DNA of 13,498 nucleotides from positions 1 to 13,498 of the forward strand of contig JAFCEU010000011.1 of the NCBI GenBank assembly GCA_017608995.1, written 5' to 3'. Numbering within the stretch: position 1 is the first letter of the stretch; every line of letters starts with the position of its first letter. Source of the stretch: Candidatus Iainarchaeum sp. Its GTDB lineage: Archaea > Iainarchaeota > Iainarchaeia > Iainarchaeales > DTGL01. The translations under genes were made by a program, and so were the position numbers. Under the pieces are notes generated by a model. It had not been told where the DNA came from and made no database searches. It was given only the letters and a program-made list of their open reading frames with translations. Positions 1 to 6,595 of this stretch are shown here, piece after piece.

Positions 1-141
1 TCCATAGGAAAATTCCCAGTGCTTTCTCTGCTTGGAATTCTATTCACAGTTATATTATTGGGCAATATTGAACTTAAGGTAATAATCTTTGGCACCATCG
101 TAACTATTGTCGGTCTGATTATTGCGATTCTGTTTGAATAA
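1..141 (+). CDS. C-terminal end of a polytopic membrane protein, possibly an amino acid permease (partial)
   Basis: The first frame is open from the window edge to a TAA at 139-141 and encodes 46 residues. Two very hydrophobic stretches (LLGILFTVILLG and IIFGTIVTIVGLIIAILF) are separated by a short NIELK turn, which is a membrane hairpin at the C-terminus. The pattern of a Pro followed by two closely spaced helices ending just before the stop resembles the end of APC-type amino acid permeases, but too little is visible to assign a family or substrate. The 5' end lies outside the window. A run of six T follows the stop almost at once. Confidence 0.6.
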   Translation, partial: SIGKFPVLSLLGILFTVILLGNIELKVIIFGTIVTIVGLIIAILFE

Positions 142-142
142 A

Positions 143-150
143 TTTTTTCT
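143..150 (+). terminator. T-run terminator after the membrane protein gene
   Basis: Six consecutive T (143-148) follow the stop codon directly. Archaeal RNA polymerase commonly terminates on T-runs without needing a hairpin. There is no strong hairpin before it, so the call rests on position and base composition only. Confidence 0.35.
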
Positions 151-168
151 AATCTGAGGCTGCCTTAA

Positions 169-185
169 GCGCAATTCGCTTGCGC
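169..185 (+). other. Small perfect hairpin GCGCAA-TTCGC-TTGCGC
   Basis: A 6-base-pair perfect stem (169-174 with 180-185) encloses a 5-base loop. It lies between the upstream gene and the TATA box at 226-233. No T-run follows it, so it is not a simple terminator; it may be a 3'-end RNA structure or a binding site. Its function is unknown. Confidence 0.4.
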
Positions 186-220
186 CGATAACGCTCAAAA
201 AACTCCAAATATTGTTTAAG

Positions 221-235
221 GTTTATTTTATAAAC
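221..235 (+). promoter_or_regulatory. TATA box region upstream of the candidate RNA
   Basis: TTTTATAA at 226-233 is a good archaeal TATA element and sits inside a short inverted repeat (GTTTAT 221-226, ATAAAC 230-235). The expected start of transcription, about 25 bases downstream, falls near 253-258, where the structured segment beginning GGCGGAAAA starts. No convincing open reading frame begins there, which favours a non-coding transcript. Confidence 0.45.
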
Positions 236-254
236 TTTTTCACGAAATAAAAAT

Positions 255-545
255 GGCGGAAAATTTCAAAAAGCTTTTGCGAAAACGGCAACAGGGCGCA
301 GTTCAAATCTGTGAGATTTTCCTGCAATTCCTGTTATAAAGTGTGTGTGCAGGAAACACCAGTAGTAGCAACGTGTAAGTACAGGGACAGAATAGATCGC
401 TACAGCTATGGCTTTTCCCAAGCGCCAGTTCATGAACCGCAAACCAGCACAACGAATCCCGACTTGGTATGGAAATTTTATAGGAGCTATTGTTTGCTAA
501 ATGACCCAAGACATGTGTACAATGTTTACAAAAGCAATACTGGAT
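255..545 (+). ncRNA. Candidate structured non-coding RNA of unknown family
   Basis: Nothing in 142-675 looks like a real protein gene, yet 361-460 is 49% G+C by my count, unlike the T-rich gaps elsewhere here. Visible helices: GGAAAATTT 258-266 with AGATTTTCC 314-322 (9 pairs, one G-U). Stacked directly against it is CGCAG 297-301 with CTGTG 309-313, enclosing TTCAAAT, which matches a tRNA T-arm loop exactly. Further on, CCAAG 418-422 pairs with CTTGG 463-467, flanked by TTTCC/GGAAA and interrupted AGCT/AGCT pairing out to about 490, and GTAGC near 366-370 can pair with GCTAC 398-402. A TATA box lies at the right distance upstream. I looked for RNase P RNA (CR-I and CR-V) and SRP RNA (domain IV) signatures and did not find them. 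Both ends are estimates: the 5' end from the TATA box, the 3' end from the next promoter. Confidence 0.35.
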
Positions 546-553
546 TGTATAAT

Positions 554-563
554 ACTATAAAAT
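554..563 (+). promoter_or_regulatory. TATA box for the Na+/phosphate cotransporter gene
   Basis: ACTATAAAAT is the best TATA-like element before the cotransporter. Initiation near 583-588 would give a leader of roughly 90 bases, unusual in a window where most genes look leaderless. The leader can form an interrupted hairpin at 615-639 (CCT-GC-GAG paired with CTC-GC-AGG). Whether it is regulatory cannot be told from one sequence. Confidence 0.35.
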
Positions 564-675
564 TTAACTGCTTGGCTGGCACAAGGTGCGTGCAACTAAC
601 TTACCTAAGGGCAACCTGCAAGAGAGTAACTCGCTAAGGAATGGATTAAAAAAATTTGCAATTTTAAGAGTATCA

Positions 676-2268
676 ATGGACGCGATATCAACACTATTTG
701 GTGTTTTTGGTGGCTTAGCCATTTTTCTTTTCGGTTTGCGTTATCTTTCTGATTCTTTAAAGAGGGTTGCTGGTTCAAAACTGAAAAAGCTTCTTGAGAA
801 ATTAACTAGCAGCAGATTGAAAGCTTGTGCAATTGGAGCCTTTATAACCGCAGCAATTCAGAGCTCTTCGATGACAATGGTAACACTTATAGGTTTTCTG
901 AATGCAGGCATGCTTGCGCTTGAGCAGGCTGTGTGGGTCATGCTTGGTGCAGAGATTGGGACCACCATAACAGCACAAATAATCGCATTCAAAATAGGCA
1001 TGCTTTACTTGCCAATAATCGCTATCGGATTTTTCACATCTTTCTTCTCAAAAAACAGAAAAGTGAAGAATATTGGTTGCATAGCTCTTGGCTTCGGTTT
1101 GATTTTTATGGGCATGCACATAATGTCAAGCGCCGTAAAGCCTCTAAAAGATGAACCATTCTTTCAATCGATGCTTGTAGCATTCGGCAGGGAACCATTA
1201 TTTGGAGTGCTTGCAGGTGCAGTTTTCACAGCAATAATTCAAAGCTCTTCTGCAACAACCGCTTTGGTTATTGCAATGGGCGCCGCAAATATGATAACAC
1301 TGCCTGCAGCGATAGCCCTAACCTTTGGAGCAAATATAGGCACAACGATAACCGCTCAATTGGCTTCAATAGGCTCAAGGCTTTCAAGCAAGAGGCTTGC
1401 ATTTGTACAAAGCATGGTTAATATAATTGGTGTCTCTTTATTCTTCCCTTTCATATATCCGTTTGCGGATTTTATAGCATTAACAAGCGCCGAGCTTCCA
1501 AGGCAGATTGCCAATAGCCATACAATATTCAATGTGATGGTAACAGCAATAATGCTGCCTCTCTCTGGAATGTTAGTGAAGCTCTCGTATGCTGTTATGA
1601 AAGGCGGAGAGGAAAGGCAGGAAAGGGGCTTGAAGTATGTGAACAGAAATATAATGCTTGTCCCCTCAATAGCGCTGAAGCAAATAAAAAAGGAAGTACA
1701 GAGAATGAGTAAGCTTACAATAGATATGTTGAAGCTTTCGCGAAAAGCTTTGCTCGAAGGTGATTTGGAAAGAGCAAGGCATCTGCCAGAAAAAGAAGAT
1801 ACTGTAGATGAGCTGAAGATTACTCTGTTTCCGATGCTCGAAGAGCTGTGCAAGCAAGAGCTTAGCAATACTGAGCGGAAGCAAGCGGTGATGTTGAAAG
1901 GGCATGTTATTGATATTGAGCGTGTTGGCGATCATGCAAACAACCTCTATGAGCTTGCACAAAAAATGAAAGAGTTAAAAATAAAGCTTTCTGCAAAGGA
2001 AAAGAAGGAGCTGAAACGATATTTTGAGCTAGCTCAGGAAGCTTATTTAGCAAGCGTAAAGGCAATGAAAAAGCCTGAACAAAAGCTCTTTAAAATAGTT
2101 CTTGACAACGAGCGCGAGTTGGATACTGTTCAGGATAGAATTGAAAAAAGCGAGATAGAATCAGCTAATAAGGAAAATGCGATAATAATGGTTGAAGCGC
2201 TGCTGAATCTTGAGAGGATAAGCGACCATGCGAAGAACATTATAGGAACTTTAAAGCAAGGATTTTAA
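676..2268 (+). CDS. Na+/phosphate cotransporter (NptA/PF02690 type) with C-terminal PhoU-like domain
   Basis: Encodes 530 residues in the inner-membrane-type Na/Pi cotransporter family, which imports or exports phosphate coupled to sodium. The family's inverted membrane repeat is clear: QSSS occurs at about residues 62-65 and 189-192, and GAEIGTT (91-97) is echoed by GANIGTT (218-224). Hydrophobic helices fill residues 1-310. From about 330 to the end the protein is charged and helical, with two similar halves ending in IERVGDHANN and LERISDHAKN, the signature of PhoU-like helical bundles. The family's usual length is 530-560. I start at ATG 676 because the protein then begins with the expected membrane helix; an in-frame ATG at 586 would add a non-family 30-residue tail. 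The gene ends 17 bases from the convergent DUF368 gene. Family call is secure; transport direction is not. Confidence 0.93.
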   Translation: MDAISTLFGVFGGLAIFLFGLRYLSDSLKRVAGSKLKKLLEKLTSSRLKACAIGAFITAAIQSSSMTMVTLIGFLNAGMLALEQAVWVMLGAEIGTTITAQIIAFKIGMLYLPIIAIGFFTSFFSKNRKVKNIGCIALGFGLIFMGMHIMSSAVKPLKDEPFFQSMLVAFGREPLFGVLAGAVFTAIIQSSSATTALVIAMGAANMITLPAAIALTFGANIGTTITAQLASIGSRLSSKRLAFVQSMVNIIGVSLFFPFIYPFADFIALTSAELPRQIANSHTIFNVMVTAIMLPLSGMLVKLSYAVMKGGEERQERGLKYVNRNIMLVPSIALKQIKKEVQRMSKLTIDMLKLSRKALLEGDLERARHLPEKEDTVDELKITLFPMLEELCKQELSNTERKQAVMLKGHVIDIERVGDHANNLYELAQKMKELKIKLSAKEKKELKRYFELAQEAYLASVKAMKKPEQKLFKIVLDNERELDTVQDRIEKSEIESANKENAIIMVEALLNLERISDHAKNIIGTLKQGF

Positions 2269-2285
2269 CAATCGCTTTTGCAAGC

Positions 2286-3179
2286 TCATTTCTTCTTTGA
2301 ATTAGCAAACCTGTCAAGAATCACTACGATAGCGAAACCAAAAATTGCCGGTGGAAGGGCAAGGAAGGGGTTAATGCCTGATTTTGCACTTGCTTCTAAA
2401 ATTCTCCCAAAAGGCAATCTGAGCGAGCCGAGCATAAGTCCTGCAAGTAGAGCAAGCGTTTCGTTCCTTCGTTTTTTAAGTAAAAAGGCTAAAACCCTTG
2501 CAAATGTCATGAATCCGATAAAGCCTCCTATTGAAGAAACCAGAATAACAACCAGGTTGAGCTCTGCGAGAGCATTCAGCATAAACTGGTATTGACCAAG
2601 GAAGAGAAGCATAAATGCTCCAGAGATACCTGGCAATAGCATTGCGCTACTAGCAACCATCGATGCGAAAAATATTACCGCTAGCGAGTGCTCTGCTTGC
2701 AGAGGATTGAGAGAAACAAAGAAGAAAGCGATTATAAAACCAATGAAAAAAGAAATTATTGAGGAAACGCTATGGGCCGAAATAGATCTGTGGATTACTT
2801 TTGCGGAGCCTGCTATAAGTCCAAAGAAAAATGCGTAAGCAACTATTGGGTTGTTTTTTAGCACGGTGCTTAAAACCCTTGAGAAAAGTAAGAACGAGCA
2901 AGTAATGCCAAGCATAAGTGGAATGAAAAATTCAAAATCAATGCTAAAGAAGTTTTTCTTAGCCTTTTCCCATTCCCCCTTTAAAGCAAAGCTCAAGAAT
3001 TTGAAATCAATGTTCTTTATCCCGAAAATTAGGCGTTCATATATGCCGGTAACAAACGCTATTGTGCCACCCGAAATCCCTGGCAATATATCCGCAAAGC
3101 CCATTAGCATACCTTTGAGGAATATGATTAAAAGCCCGGAAATTCGCATAAAACCACTAAAAACACAAAAACCACTCAT
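2286..3179 (-). CDS. DUF368 family membrane protein (PopT-type polyprenyl-phosphate translocase candidate)
   Basis: Encodes 297 residues with about eight hydrophobic segments. The DUF368 (PF04018) hallmarks are plain: KGMLMGFADILPGISGGT at residues 22-39, followed by a GIYERLI segment (45-51), and a second inverted-repeat motif, LLPGISGAF, at 181-189. Bacterial DUF368 proteins (PopT) were shown to help return undecaprenyl phosphate across the membrane. In an archaeon the likely substrate is dolichyl or another polyprenyl phosphate, which is inference. An UppP homologue and a glycosyltransferase in the same window fit that role. The first ATG lies about 20-30 bases from a TATA-like element, so the message may be leaderless; ATG 3149 (Met11) is an alternative start that would still keep the family motif. 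Confidence 0.9.
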   Translation of the reverse strand: MSGFCVFSGFMRISGLLIIFLKGMLMGFADILPGISGGTIAFVTGIYERLIFGIKNIDFKFLSFALKGEWEKAKKNFFSIDFEFFIPLMLGITCSFLLFSRVLSTVLKNNPIVAYAFFFGLIAGSAKVIHRSISAHSVSSIISFFIGFIIAFFFVSLNPLQAEHSLAVIFFASMVASSAMLLPGISGAFMLLFLGQYQFMLNALAELNLVVILVSSIGGFIGFMTFARVLAFLLKKRRNETLALLAGLMLGSLRLPFGRILEASAKSGINPFLALPPAIFGFAIVVILDRFANSKKK

Positions 3180-3196
3180 TTTTTAAACACTTACCC

Positions 3197-3210
3197 ATAT
3201 AATACTTAAA
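3197..3210. promoter_or_regulatory. Shared TATA-like element between DUF368 and zinc-ribbon genes
   Basis: ATATAATACTTAAA is A/T-rich and TATA-like on both strands. On the minus strand it lies at leaderless distance from the DUF368 start. On the plus strand it could start a transcript near 3228, giving the zinc-ribbon gene a leader of about 90 bases. A second plus-strand candidate, GATATTAAAAC near 3288-3298, sits too close to the ribosome binding site to be convincing. Confidence 0.35.
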
Positions 3211-3318
3211 GTAAAATTCGGAAGGAAGTGAAGTAATAGAAGGCTAATTCTTTTTCCTGAGAATGAGTTTTTTAGAGCTGATTCTGATGATATTAAAACT
3301 AAAAAGGAGTGAAAAATA

Positions 3319-3474
3319 ATGCAAGACAAGTTTGGAAGGACTCTCTACAAAGCTGTTTGCAGCGATTGCGGCAAGGAATGCGAGGTGCCGTTCCAGCCAG
3401 ACGGTACAAGGCCTGTTTACTGTAGAGAGTGCTACCTCAAAAGAAGAGGCAACAGAAGATTTGGAAGAAGATAA
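3319..3474 (+). CDS. Small CxxC-x17-CxxC zinc-ribbon protein
   Basis: A 51-residue protein with cysteines at 14, 17, 35 and 38, exactly CxxC-x17-CxxC, plus an extra Cys21. The core CSDCGKECEVPF followed by PVYCRECY matches a small zinc-ribbon family common in archaea and candidate bacterial phyla. The C-terminus is strongly basic (KRRGNRRFGRR), which suggests nucleic-acid or ribosome contact; no function is established. A strong ribosome binding site, GGAGTG (3306-3311), lies 7 bases before the ATG and fixes the start. The gene is followed at once by a hairpin and T-rich terminator, so it is probably a single-gene transcript. No partner can be inferred from its neighbours. Confidence 0.88.
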   Translation: MQDKFGRTLYKAVCSDCGKECEVPFQPDGTRPVYCRECYLKRRGNRRFGRR

Positions 3475-3528
3475 ATAGCGCTTGCTATTTACTTCCATTC
3501 TTTTCTATTTCTTTTATTTTTCTTTTTT
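3473..3528 (+). terminator. Hairpin plus T-rich terminator of the zinc-ribbon gene
   Basis: AAATAGC (3473-3479) and GCTATTT (3484-3490) form a perfect 7-pair stem with loop GCTT that begins within the stop codon. From 3491 to 3527 the sequence is almost entirely T with occasional C or A. This is the clearest terminator in the window. Confidence 0.75.
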
Positions 3529-3540
3529 ACTTAAACCGAA

Positions 3541-3553
3541 GCTTTAAAAAACA
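3541..3553 (+). promoter_or_regulatory. TATA box of the arsR-glutaredoxin operon
   Basis: GCTTTAAAAAACA lies about 25-30 bases before ATG 3573, the spacing of a leaderless archaeal promoter. An autoregulating ArsR protein would be expected to bind around here; I see no clear long palindrome. Confidence 0.5.
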
Positions 3554-3572
3554 TTTGTATAATAACGCAAAT

Positions 3573-3833
3573 ATGGAAATCTTCAAATGTTTGGCAAGCA
3601 AAAGCAGGTTGCAGCTGTTGGAAGCGTTGCTAAATGATAGGCTATGCTGCAAGGATGTTACCAAATGCACAAAGCTGGATATTTCAACTGTTTCAAGGCA
3701 TTTGCATAAGTTAGCGGAAGCAAACCTAATAGAGATGCGAAGAGAAGGCAAGCACATTATATGCAAGGTAAAGAATCCAAAAAAGATAAAGAAGCTTCTT
3801 GAACTTGCTAAGCAGATAGAGGGATCGAAATGA
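3573..3833 (+). CDS. ArsR-type winged-helix transcriptional regulator with cysteine-rich sensor region
   Basis: Encodes 86 residues of winged helix-turn-helix: KSRLQLLEALL, then the recognition segment LDISTVSRHLHKLAEANLIEMRREGKHIICKV, then a C-terminal helix. The segment RLCCKDVTKC (Cys25, 26, 32) lies where classical ArsR proteins carry their ELCVCDL metal site; Cys6 and Cys64 are also present. A thiol-based metal or redox switch is therefore likely, though the exact ligand set differs from ArsR. I chose ATG 3573 over an upstream in-frame ATG because the latter would cross the terminator and add a hydrophobic leader foreign to the family. The stop overlaps the glutaredoxin start (ATGA), so the two genes are translated together. 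Confidence 0.85.
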   Translation: MEIFKCLASKSRLQLLEALLNDRLCCKDVTKCTKLDISTVSRHLHKLAEANLIEMRREGKHIICKVKNPKKIKKLLELAKQIEGSK

Positions 3834-4132
3834 GCGATTCAGAATTGGAAGAGATAAAGAAAAGGAAGGTGAAAAAGCTTATGGAAAAAAAGGTGCAAAA
3901 GGTTATTGTGTATTCTACGCCCGCATGCCCATATTGCGATTTAGCAAAGCGCTACTTGAGAGAAAAAGGTGTAGAATATATTGATTACAATGTTGCTGCT
4001 GATCAGGAAAAAGCCAAAGAAATGTATATGAAGAGCGGGCAGCTTGGCGTGCCTGTATTGGACATAAATGGCACAATAATTGTCGGCTTCAATAAGGCAG
4101 CAATTGACAAAGCGCTGAGGCTTAGTGAGTAA
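3830..4132 (+). CDS. Glutaredoxin-like thiol-disulfide oxidoreductase
   Basis: A 100-residue protein with a thioredoxin fold of glutaredoxin or NrdH type. The first 22 residues form a charged helix (EELEEIKKRK-like), then VIVYSTPACPYCDLAKRYL gives the CPYC active site at residues 33-36. Pro75 in LGVPVLDI is the expected cis-proline, and GTIIVGFNKAAIDKAL forms the last strand and helix with the family's glycine. It should reduce protein disulfides in the cytoplasm, drawing electrons from a thioredoxin reductase-like or small-thiol system not present here. Coupling to a cysteine-bearing ArsR regulator suggests expression under thiol or metal stress. The start is set by the 4-base overlap, with GAGGG just upstream. 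Confidence 0.9.
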   Translation: MSDSELEEIKKRKVKKLMEKKVQKVIVYSTPACPYCDLAKRYLREKGVEYIDYNVAADQEKAKEMYMKSGQLGVPVLDINGTIIVGFNKAAIDKALRLSE

Positions 4133-4146
4133 AATCTTGCAAGCCC

Positions 4147-4159
4147 TTTTTAATATTTT
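4147..4159 (+). promoter_or_regulatory. TATA box of the cyclic 2,3-diphosphoglycerate synthase-like gene
   Basis: TTTTTAATATTTT lies about 30 bases before the GGTGAT ribosome binding site. Initiation would fall near 4175, giving a very short leader that still contains the binding site. Confidence 0.45.
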
Positions 4160-4176
4160 TCTTCTTCGCTAATTTT

Positions 4177-4182
4177 GGTGAT
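4177..4182 (+). promoter_or_regulatory. Ribosome binding site that fixes start 4187
   Basis: GGTGAT is complementary to the 3' end of archaeal 16S rRNA (AUCACC) and is 4 bases before ATG 4187. In-frame TTG 4175 and GTG 4178 overlap it and are therefore unlikely starts. The same GGTG element precedes the starts at 8412, 9639, 12146 and 12739. Confidence 0.55.
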
Positions 4183-4186
4183 CCTA

Positions 4187-5509
4187 ATGGTAAAGAATGT
4201 AATAATAATGGGGGCTGCAGGCCGAGATTTCCACAATTTTAATGTATTTTTCCGGGACAATCCCGAATATAATGTCGTTGCCTTTACAGCTACGCAAATC
4301 CCATATATAGAAGGCAGGAAATATCCTGCGGTGCTTGCAGGGAAGCTTTACCCTGAAGGAATCCCTATTGAACCGGAAGAAAAGCTTCCTGAACTTATAA
4401 AAGAGCATAATATTGATATAGTAGTTTTTTCTTATTCCGATGTTGAGCATACCTATGTAATGCAAAAAGCAGCTTTGGTAAATGCATGCGGCGCTGATTT
4501 CTGGCTCTTGGGGGCAAACCAAACAATGCTTGAATCAAGCAAGCCTGTTATTGCTGTTTGCGCTGTGCGCACCGGCTGTGGCAAAAGCCAAACCACTCGC
4601 AGAGTTTGTGAAATACTTAAAGAGCTCGGAAAAAAAGTTGCGGTTATAAGACACCCGATGCCTTACGGCGATTTAGAAAAGCAAGCAGTGCAGAAATTTG
4701 AAACATTTGAAGATTTGGATAAGCACAATTGCACTATAGAGGAGCGCGAAGAGTATGAGCCCCATTTAGAAAGAGGCAACATAGTGTTTGCTGGGGTTGA
4801 TTACGCGAGCATATTGAGAGAAGCTGAACAATGTGCGGATGTTATTGTTTGGGACGGGGGCAACAACGATTATTCTTTCTACAAAGCTGATTTATACATA
4901 ACTGTTGCAGATCCGCACAGAGCAGGCCATGAATTGCTTTATTATCCGGGAACCACCAATGCGATGCTTGCAGATGTTTTTGTTATAAATAAGGAAGACA
5001 CCGCTAAGCCTGAAGATATAAAAATTGTTGAAGAGAACCTAAAAAGGTTGAATCCGAACGCAAAGATAATACACGCAAATTCACCCGTTAGTGTGGAAAA
5101 CCCTGAGCTTATAAAAGATAGGCGCGTTCTTGTTATTGAGGACGGCCCAACGCTAACTCATGGAGAGATGAAATATGGTGCTGGCATTGTTGCTGCAAAG
5201 AAGTTTGGAGCAAAGGAAATAGTCGATCCAAGACCTTACTTAAAAGGAGAGCTTGTTAAAACATTTGAAAAATACCCAAACATAGGGACATTGTTGCCGG
5301 CAATGGGTTACTCTAAGAAGCAAATAGCCGATTTGGAAGCAACAATAAATGCTTGTGATTGCGATGCGGTAGTTATTGCAACGCCAGTCAACTTGGGGAA
5401 GCTGGTGAATATAAACAAGCCGCATACGCGCGTTACTTACGAGCTGGAAGAGAAAACAAAGCCAGGCCTAAAGGAGCTAATCAGGGAAATGCTAGCGAAA
5501 AAAGAATAG
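4187..5509 (+). CDS. Cyclic 2,3-diphosphoglycerate synthase family P-loop protein (COG2403 type)
   Basis: Encodes 440 residues, the usual length of this family. The N-terminus VIIMGAAGRDFHNFNVFF is typical of the group and is followed by a first nucleotide- or sugar-binding-like domain to about residue 115. A P-loop, AVRTGCGKS, lies at about 126-134, followed by DVIVWDGGNNDYSFY and HRAGHELLYYPGTT, motifs seen in archaeal members. Characterised relatives in methanogens make cyclic 2,3-diphosphoglycerate, a thermoprotectant and phosphate or carbon store, from 2,3-diphosphoglycerate with ATP. Many other archaea carry the family without that solute, and such members are annotated only as GTPases, so substrate here is uncertain. 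The gene begins after its own promoter and is followed by the glycosyltransferase with 8 bases between. Family is clear, exact reaction is inferred. Confidence 0.82.
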   Translation: MVKNVIIMGAAGRDFHNFNVFFRDNPEYNVVAFTATQIPYIEGRKYPAVLAGKLYPEGIPIEPEEKLPELIKEHNIDIVVFSYSDVEHTYVMQKAALVNACGADFWLLGANQTMLESSKPVIAVCAVRTGCGKSQTTRRVCEILKELGKKVAVIRHPMPYGDLEKQAVQKFETFEDLDKHNCTIEEREEYEPHLERGNIVFAGVDYASILREAEQCADVIVWDGGNNDYSFYKADLYITVADPHRAGHELLYYPGTTNAMLADVFVINKEDTAKPEDIKIVEENLKRLNPNAKIIHANSPVSVENPELIKDRRVLVIEDGPTLTHGEMKYGAGIVAAKKFGAKEIVDPRPYLKGELVKTFEKYPNIGTLLPAMGYSKKQIADLEATINACDCDAVVIATPVNLGKLVNINKPHTRVTYELEEKTKPGLKELIREMLAKKE

Positions 5510-5517
5510 TGTTGCAT

Positions 5518-6216
5518 ATGATCTCAGTGATTGTACCTACTTTAAATGAAGAGGAATTTATAGAGAAATGCCTGAATTCTTTATTGGACCAAACATTACC
5601 TAAAAGGAAGTATGAAATAATAGTGAGCGATAGTTCGAGCAAAGATTCTACTGTGGAGATTGCAAAGAGTTTAGCGGACAAAGTAGTTGTGTGCAAAAGG
5701 GTTAGCGCTGGTTTTGGAAGGAATTTTGGAGCAAAATATGCAAAGGGGGAAAAGCTTGTTTTTATAGATGCTGATACTGTTGCTAGTGAAACATTTCTGG
5801 AAGGTGCAAGCGAGGGGCTTGAAAAAAGTATTGCTTGTACGGGACCGATAAGGGCATTGGAGAAAAATAGTTTATTGCTGAGGGTGTTTTATAGATGGTG
5901 GAGTCTGCAATCAAGAATTTCAGTTCTGCTTCGCCACCCCATTTTTCCTGGATTCAATTTTGCGGTTAGAAAAAAAGTATTTGATAATGCTGGTGGTTTC
6001 AAAACAGAGGATATTACAACAGAGGACTTGGAACTTTCATTAAGGTTGCGAAAATATGGAAAGCTTTCGTTCAATAAAAAGATGCTTGTGCATACATCCA
6101 CAAGACGCCTGCGAGAAATAAGCTTGCCTGCTTACATCGCAAATGCAGCAACATTTGTACTTTTCAATAAATCTCGAAGCTGGAAAGAGCATAGAAAAGA
6201 TATGGGCGATGTATAA
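5518..6216 (+). CDS. Family 2 glycosyltransferase
   Basis: Encodes 232 residues of GT-A fold. MISVIVPTLNEEEFIEKCL opens the nucleotide-sugar site, and SDSSSKDSTVEIA is the following conserved strand and helix. FIDADT at 82-87 carries the metal-binding DxD, and ITTEDLELSLRLRKYG (about 166-181) carries the catalytic-base ED motif. A hydrophobic stretch near 201-216 may touch the membrane, but no transmembrane anchor is evident. It should transfer a sugar from a nucleotide donor to a lipid or glycan acceptor on the cytoplasmic face; neither can be named. GTG 5509, overlapping the previous stop (TAGTG), would add only three residues; ATG 5518 gives the canonical N-terminus. The stop overlaps the next start by one base (TAATG). 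Confidence 0.9.
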   Translation: MISVIVPTLNEEEFIEKCLNSLLDQTLPKRKYEIIVSDSSSKDSTVEIAKSLADKVVVCKRVSAGFGRNFGAKYAKGEKLVFIDADTVASETFLEGASEGLEKSIACTGPIRALEKNSLLLRVFYRWWSLQSRISVLLRHPIFPGFNFAVRKKVFDNAGGFKTEDITTEDLELSLRLRKYGKLSFNKKMLVHTSTRRLREISLPAYIANAATFVLFNKSRSWKEHRKDMGDV

Positions 6217-6569
6217 TGCCTACCGGAAAAAGAAAGCCTGCATGGAAAAAGGAAATAAAGAAGCACGGAATGGCTCCGCTTTTTTTGGGTTGGGAGCTCA
6301 GGGAAAATTTTGGCTATATTTTTAGAGGGCTCAAAGCGAAGGGATCTGCAAAGAAGAAGGCAGCAAATCTTGCGCTGCAAATAAGGTTTGATCGAGAAAG
6401 AATTATCAGTTTAGCACAGCAGGGGCTTATCAGCATGCAGACCACAAACAGGTTGATAAACGAAGCATTTAGAATATGTCGCCTCAAAGAGAGTGGAAAA
6501 CTTAAAGCAGAGCAGGCAATCGCTTTTTTAAATACGGTGGAACACTTTATCAATAGCTTCCCAGAGTAA
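6216..6569 (+). CDS. Basic protein of unknown function, coupled to the glycosyltransferase gene
   Basis: I do not recognise this 117-residue protein. It is rich in Lys and Arg near the N-terminus (GKRKPAWKKEIKKHG) and predicted largely helical afterwards (KKKAANLALQIRFDRERIISLAQQG, EQAIAFLNTVEHFINSF). No membrane segment, signal peptide or cysteine cluster is visible. Its ATG shares a base with the glycosyltransferase stop codon, which implies translational coupling and common expression, but not necessarily a shared pathway. The charge suggests nucleic-acid or ribosome binding as one possibility. Codon use resembles the neighbours, so it is likely a real lineage-restricted gene. Confidence 0.7.
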   Translation: MPTGKRKPAWKKEIKKHGMAPLFLGWELRENFGYIFRGLKAKGSAKKKAANLALQIRFDRERIISLAQQGLISMQTTNRLINEAFRICRLKESGKLKAEQAIAFLNTVEHFINSFPE

Positions 6570-6595
6570 GAAAGGGAAAAGAGCAGTTAAATTTT

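Noticed and set aside
258..322. A complete tRNA gene
   Set aside because: The T-arm is perfect, but only 30 bases separate it from the 5' acceptor strand, too few for D and anticodon arms, and no anticodon loop is visible.
311..637. Open frame of 108 codons across the 142-675 gap
   Set aside because: The product has an uneven, cysteine- and tyrosine-rich composition with no domain-like pattern, no ribosome binding site, and the stretch folds as RNA; the frame is probably open by chance.
255..640. RNase P RNA or SRP RNA
   Set aside because: The RNase P CR-I (GGAAGUCC-type) and CR-V contexts, and the SRP domain IV GGAAG...AGCAG pattern, were not found on either strand. An isolated ACAGAA at about 387-392 is not enough. 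A covariance-model search could still overturn this.
3254..3292. C/D box guide RNA
   Set aside because: CTGA and TGATGA strings occur, but the C-like box lies after the D-like boxes, the wrong order, and no terminal stem is present.
3830..3890. PDCD5-type DNA-binding N-terminus on the glutaredoxin
   Set aside because: The opening resembles the first helix of PDCD5 proteins, but it is only a short charged helix and the rest is plainly glutaredoxin.
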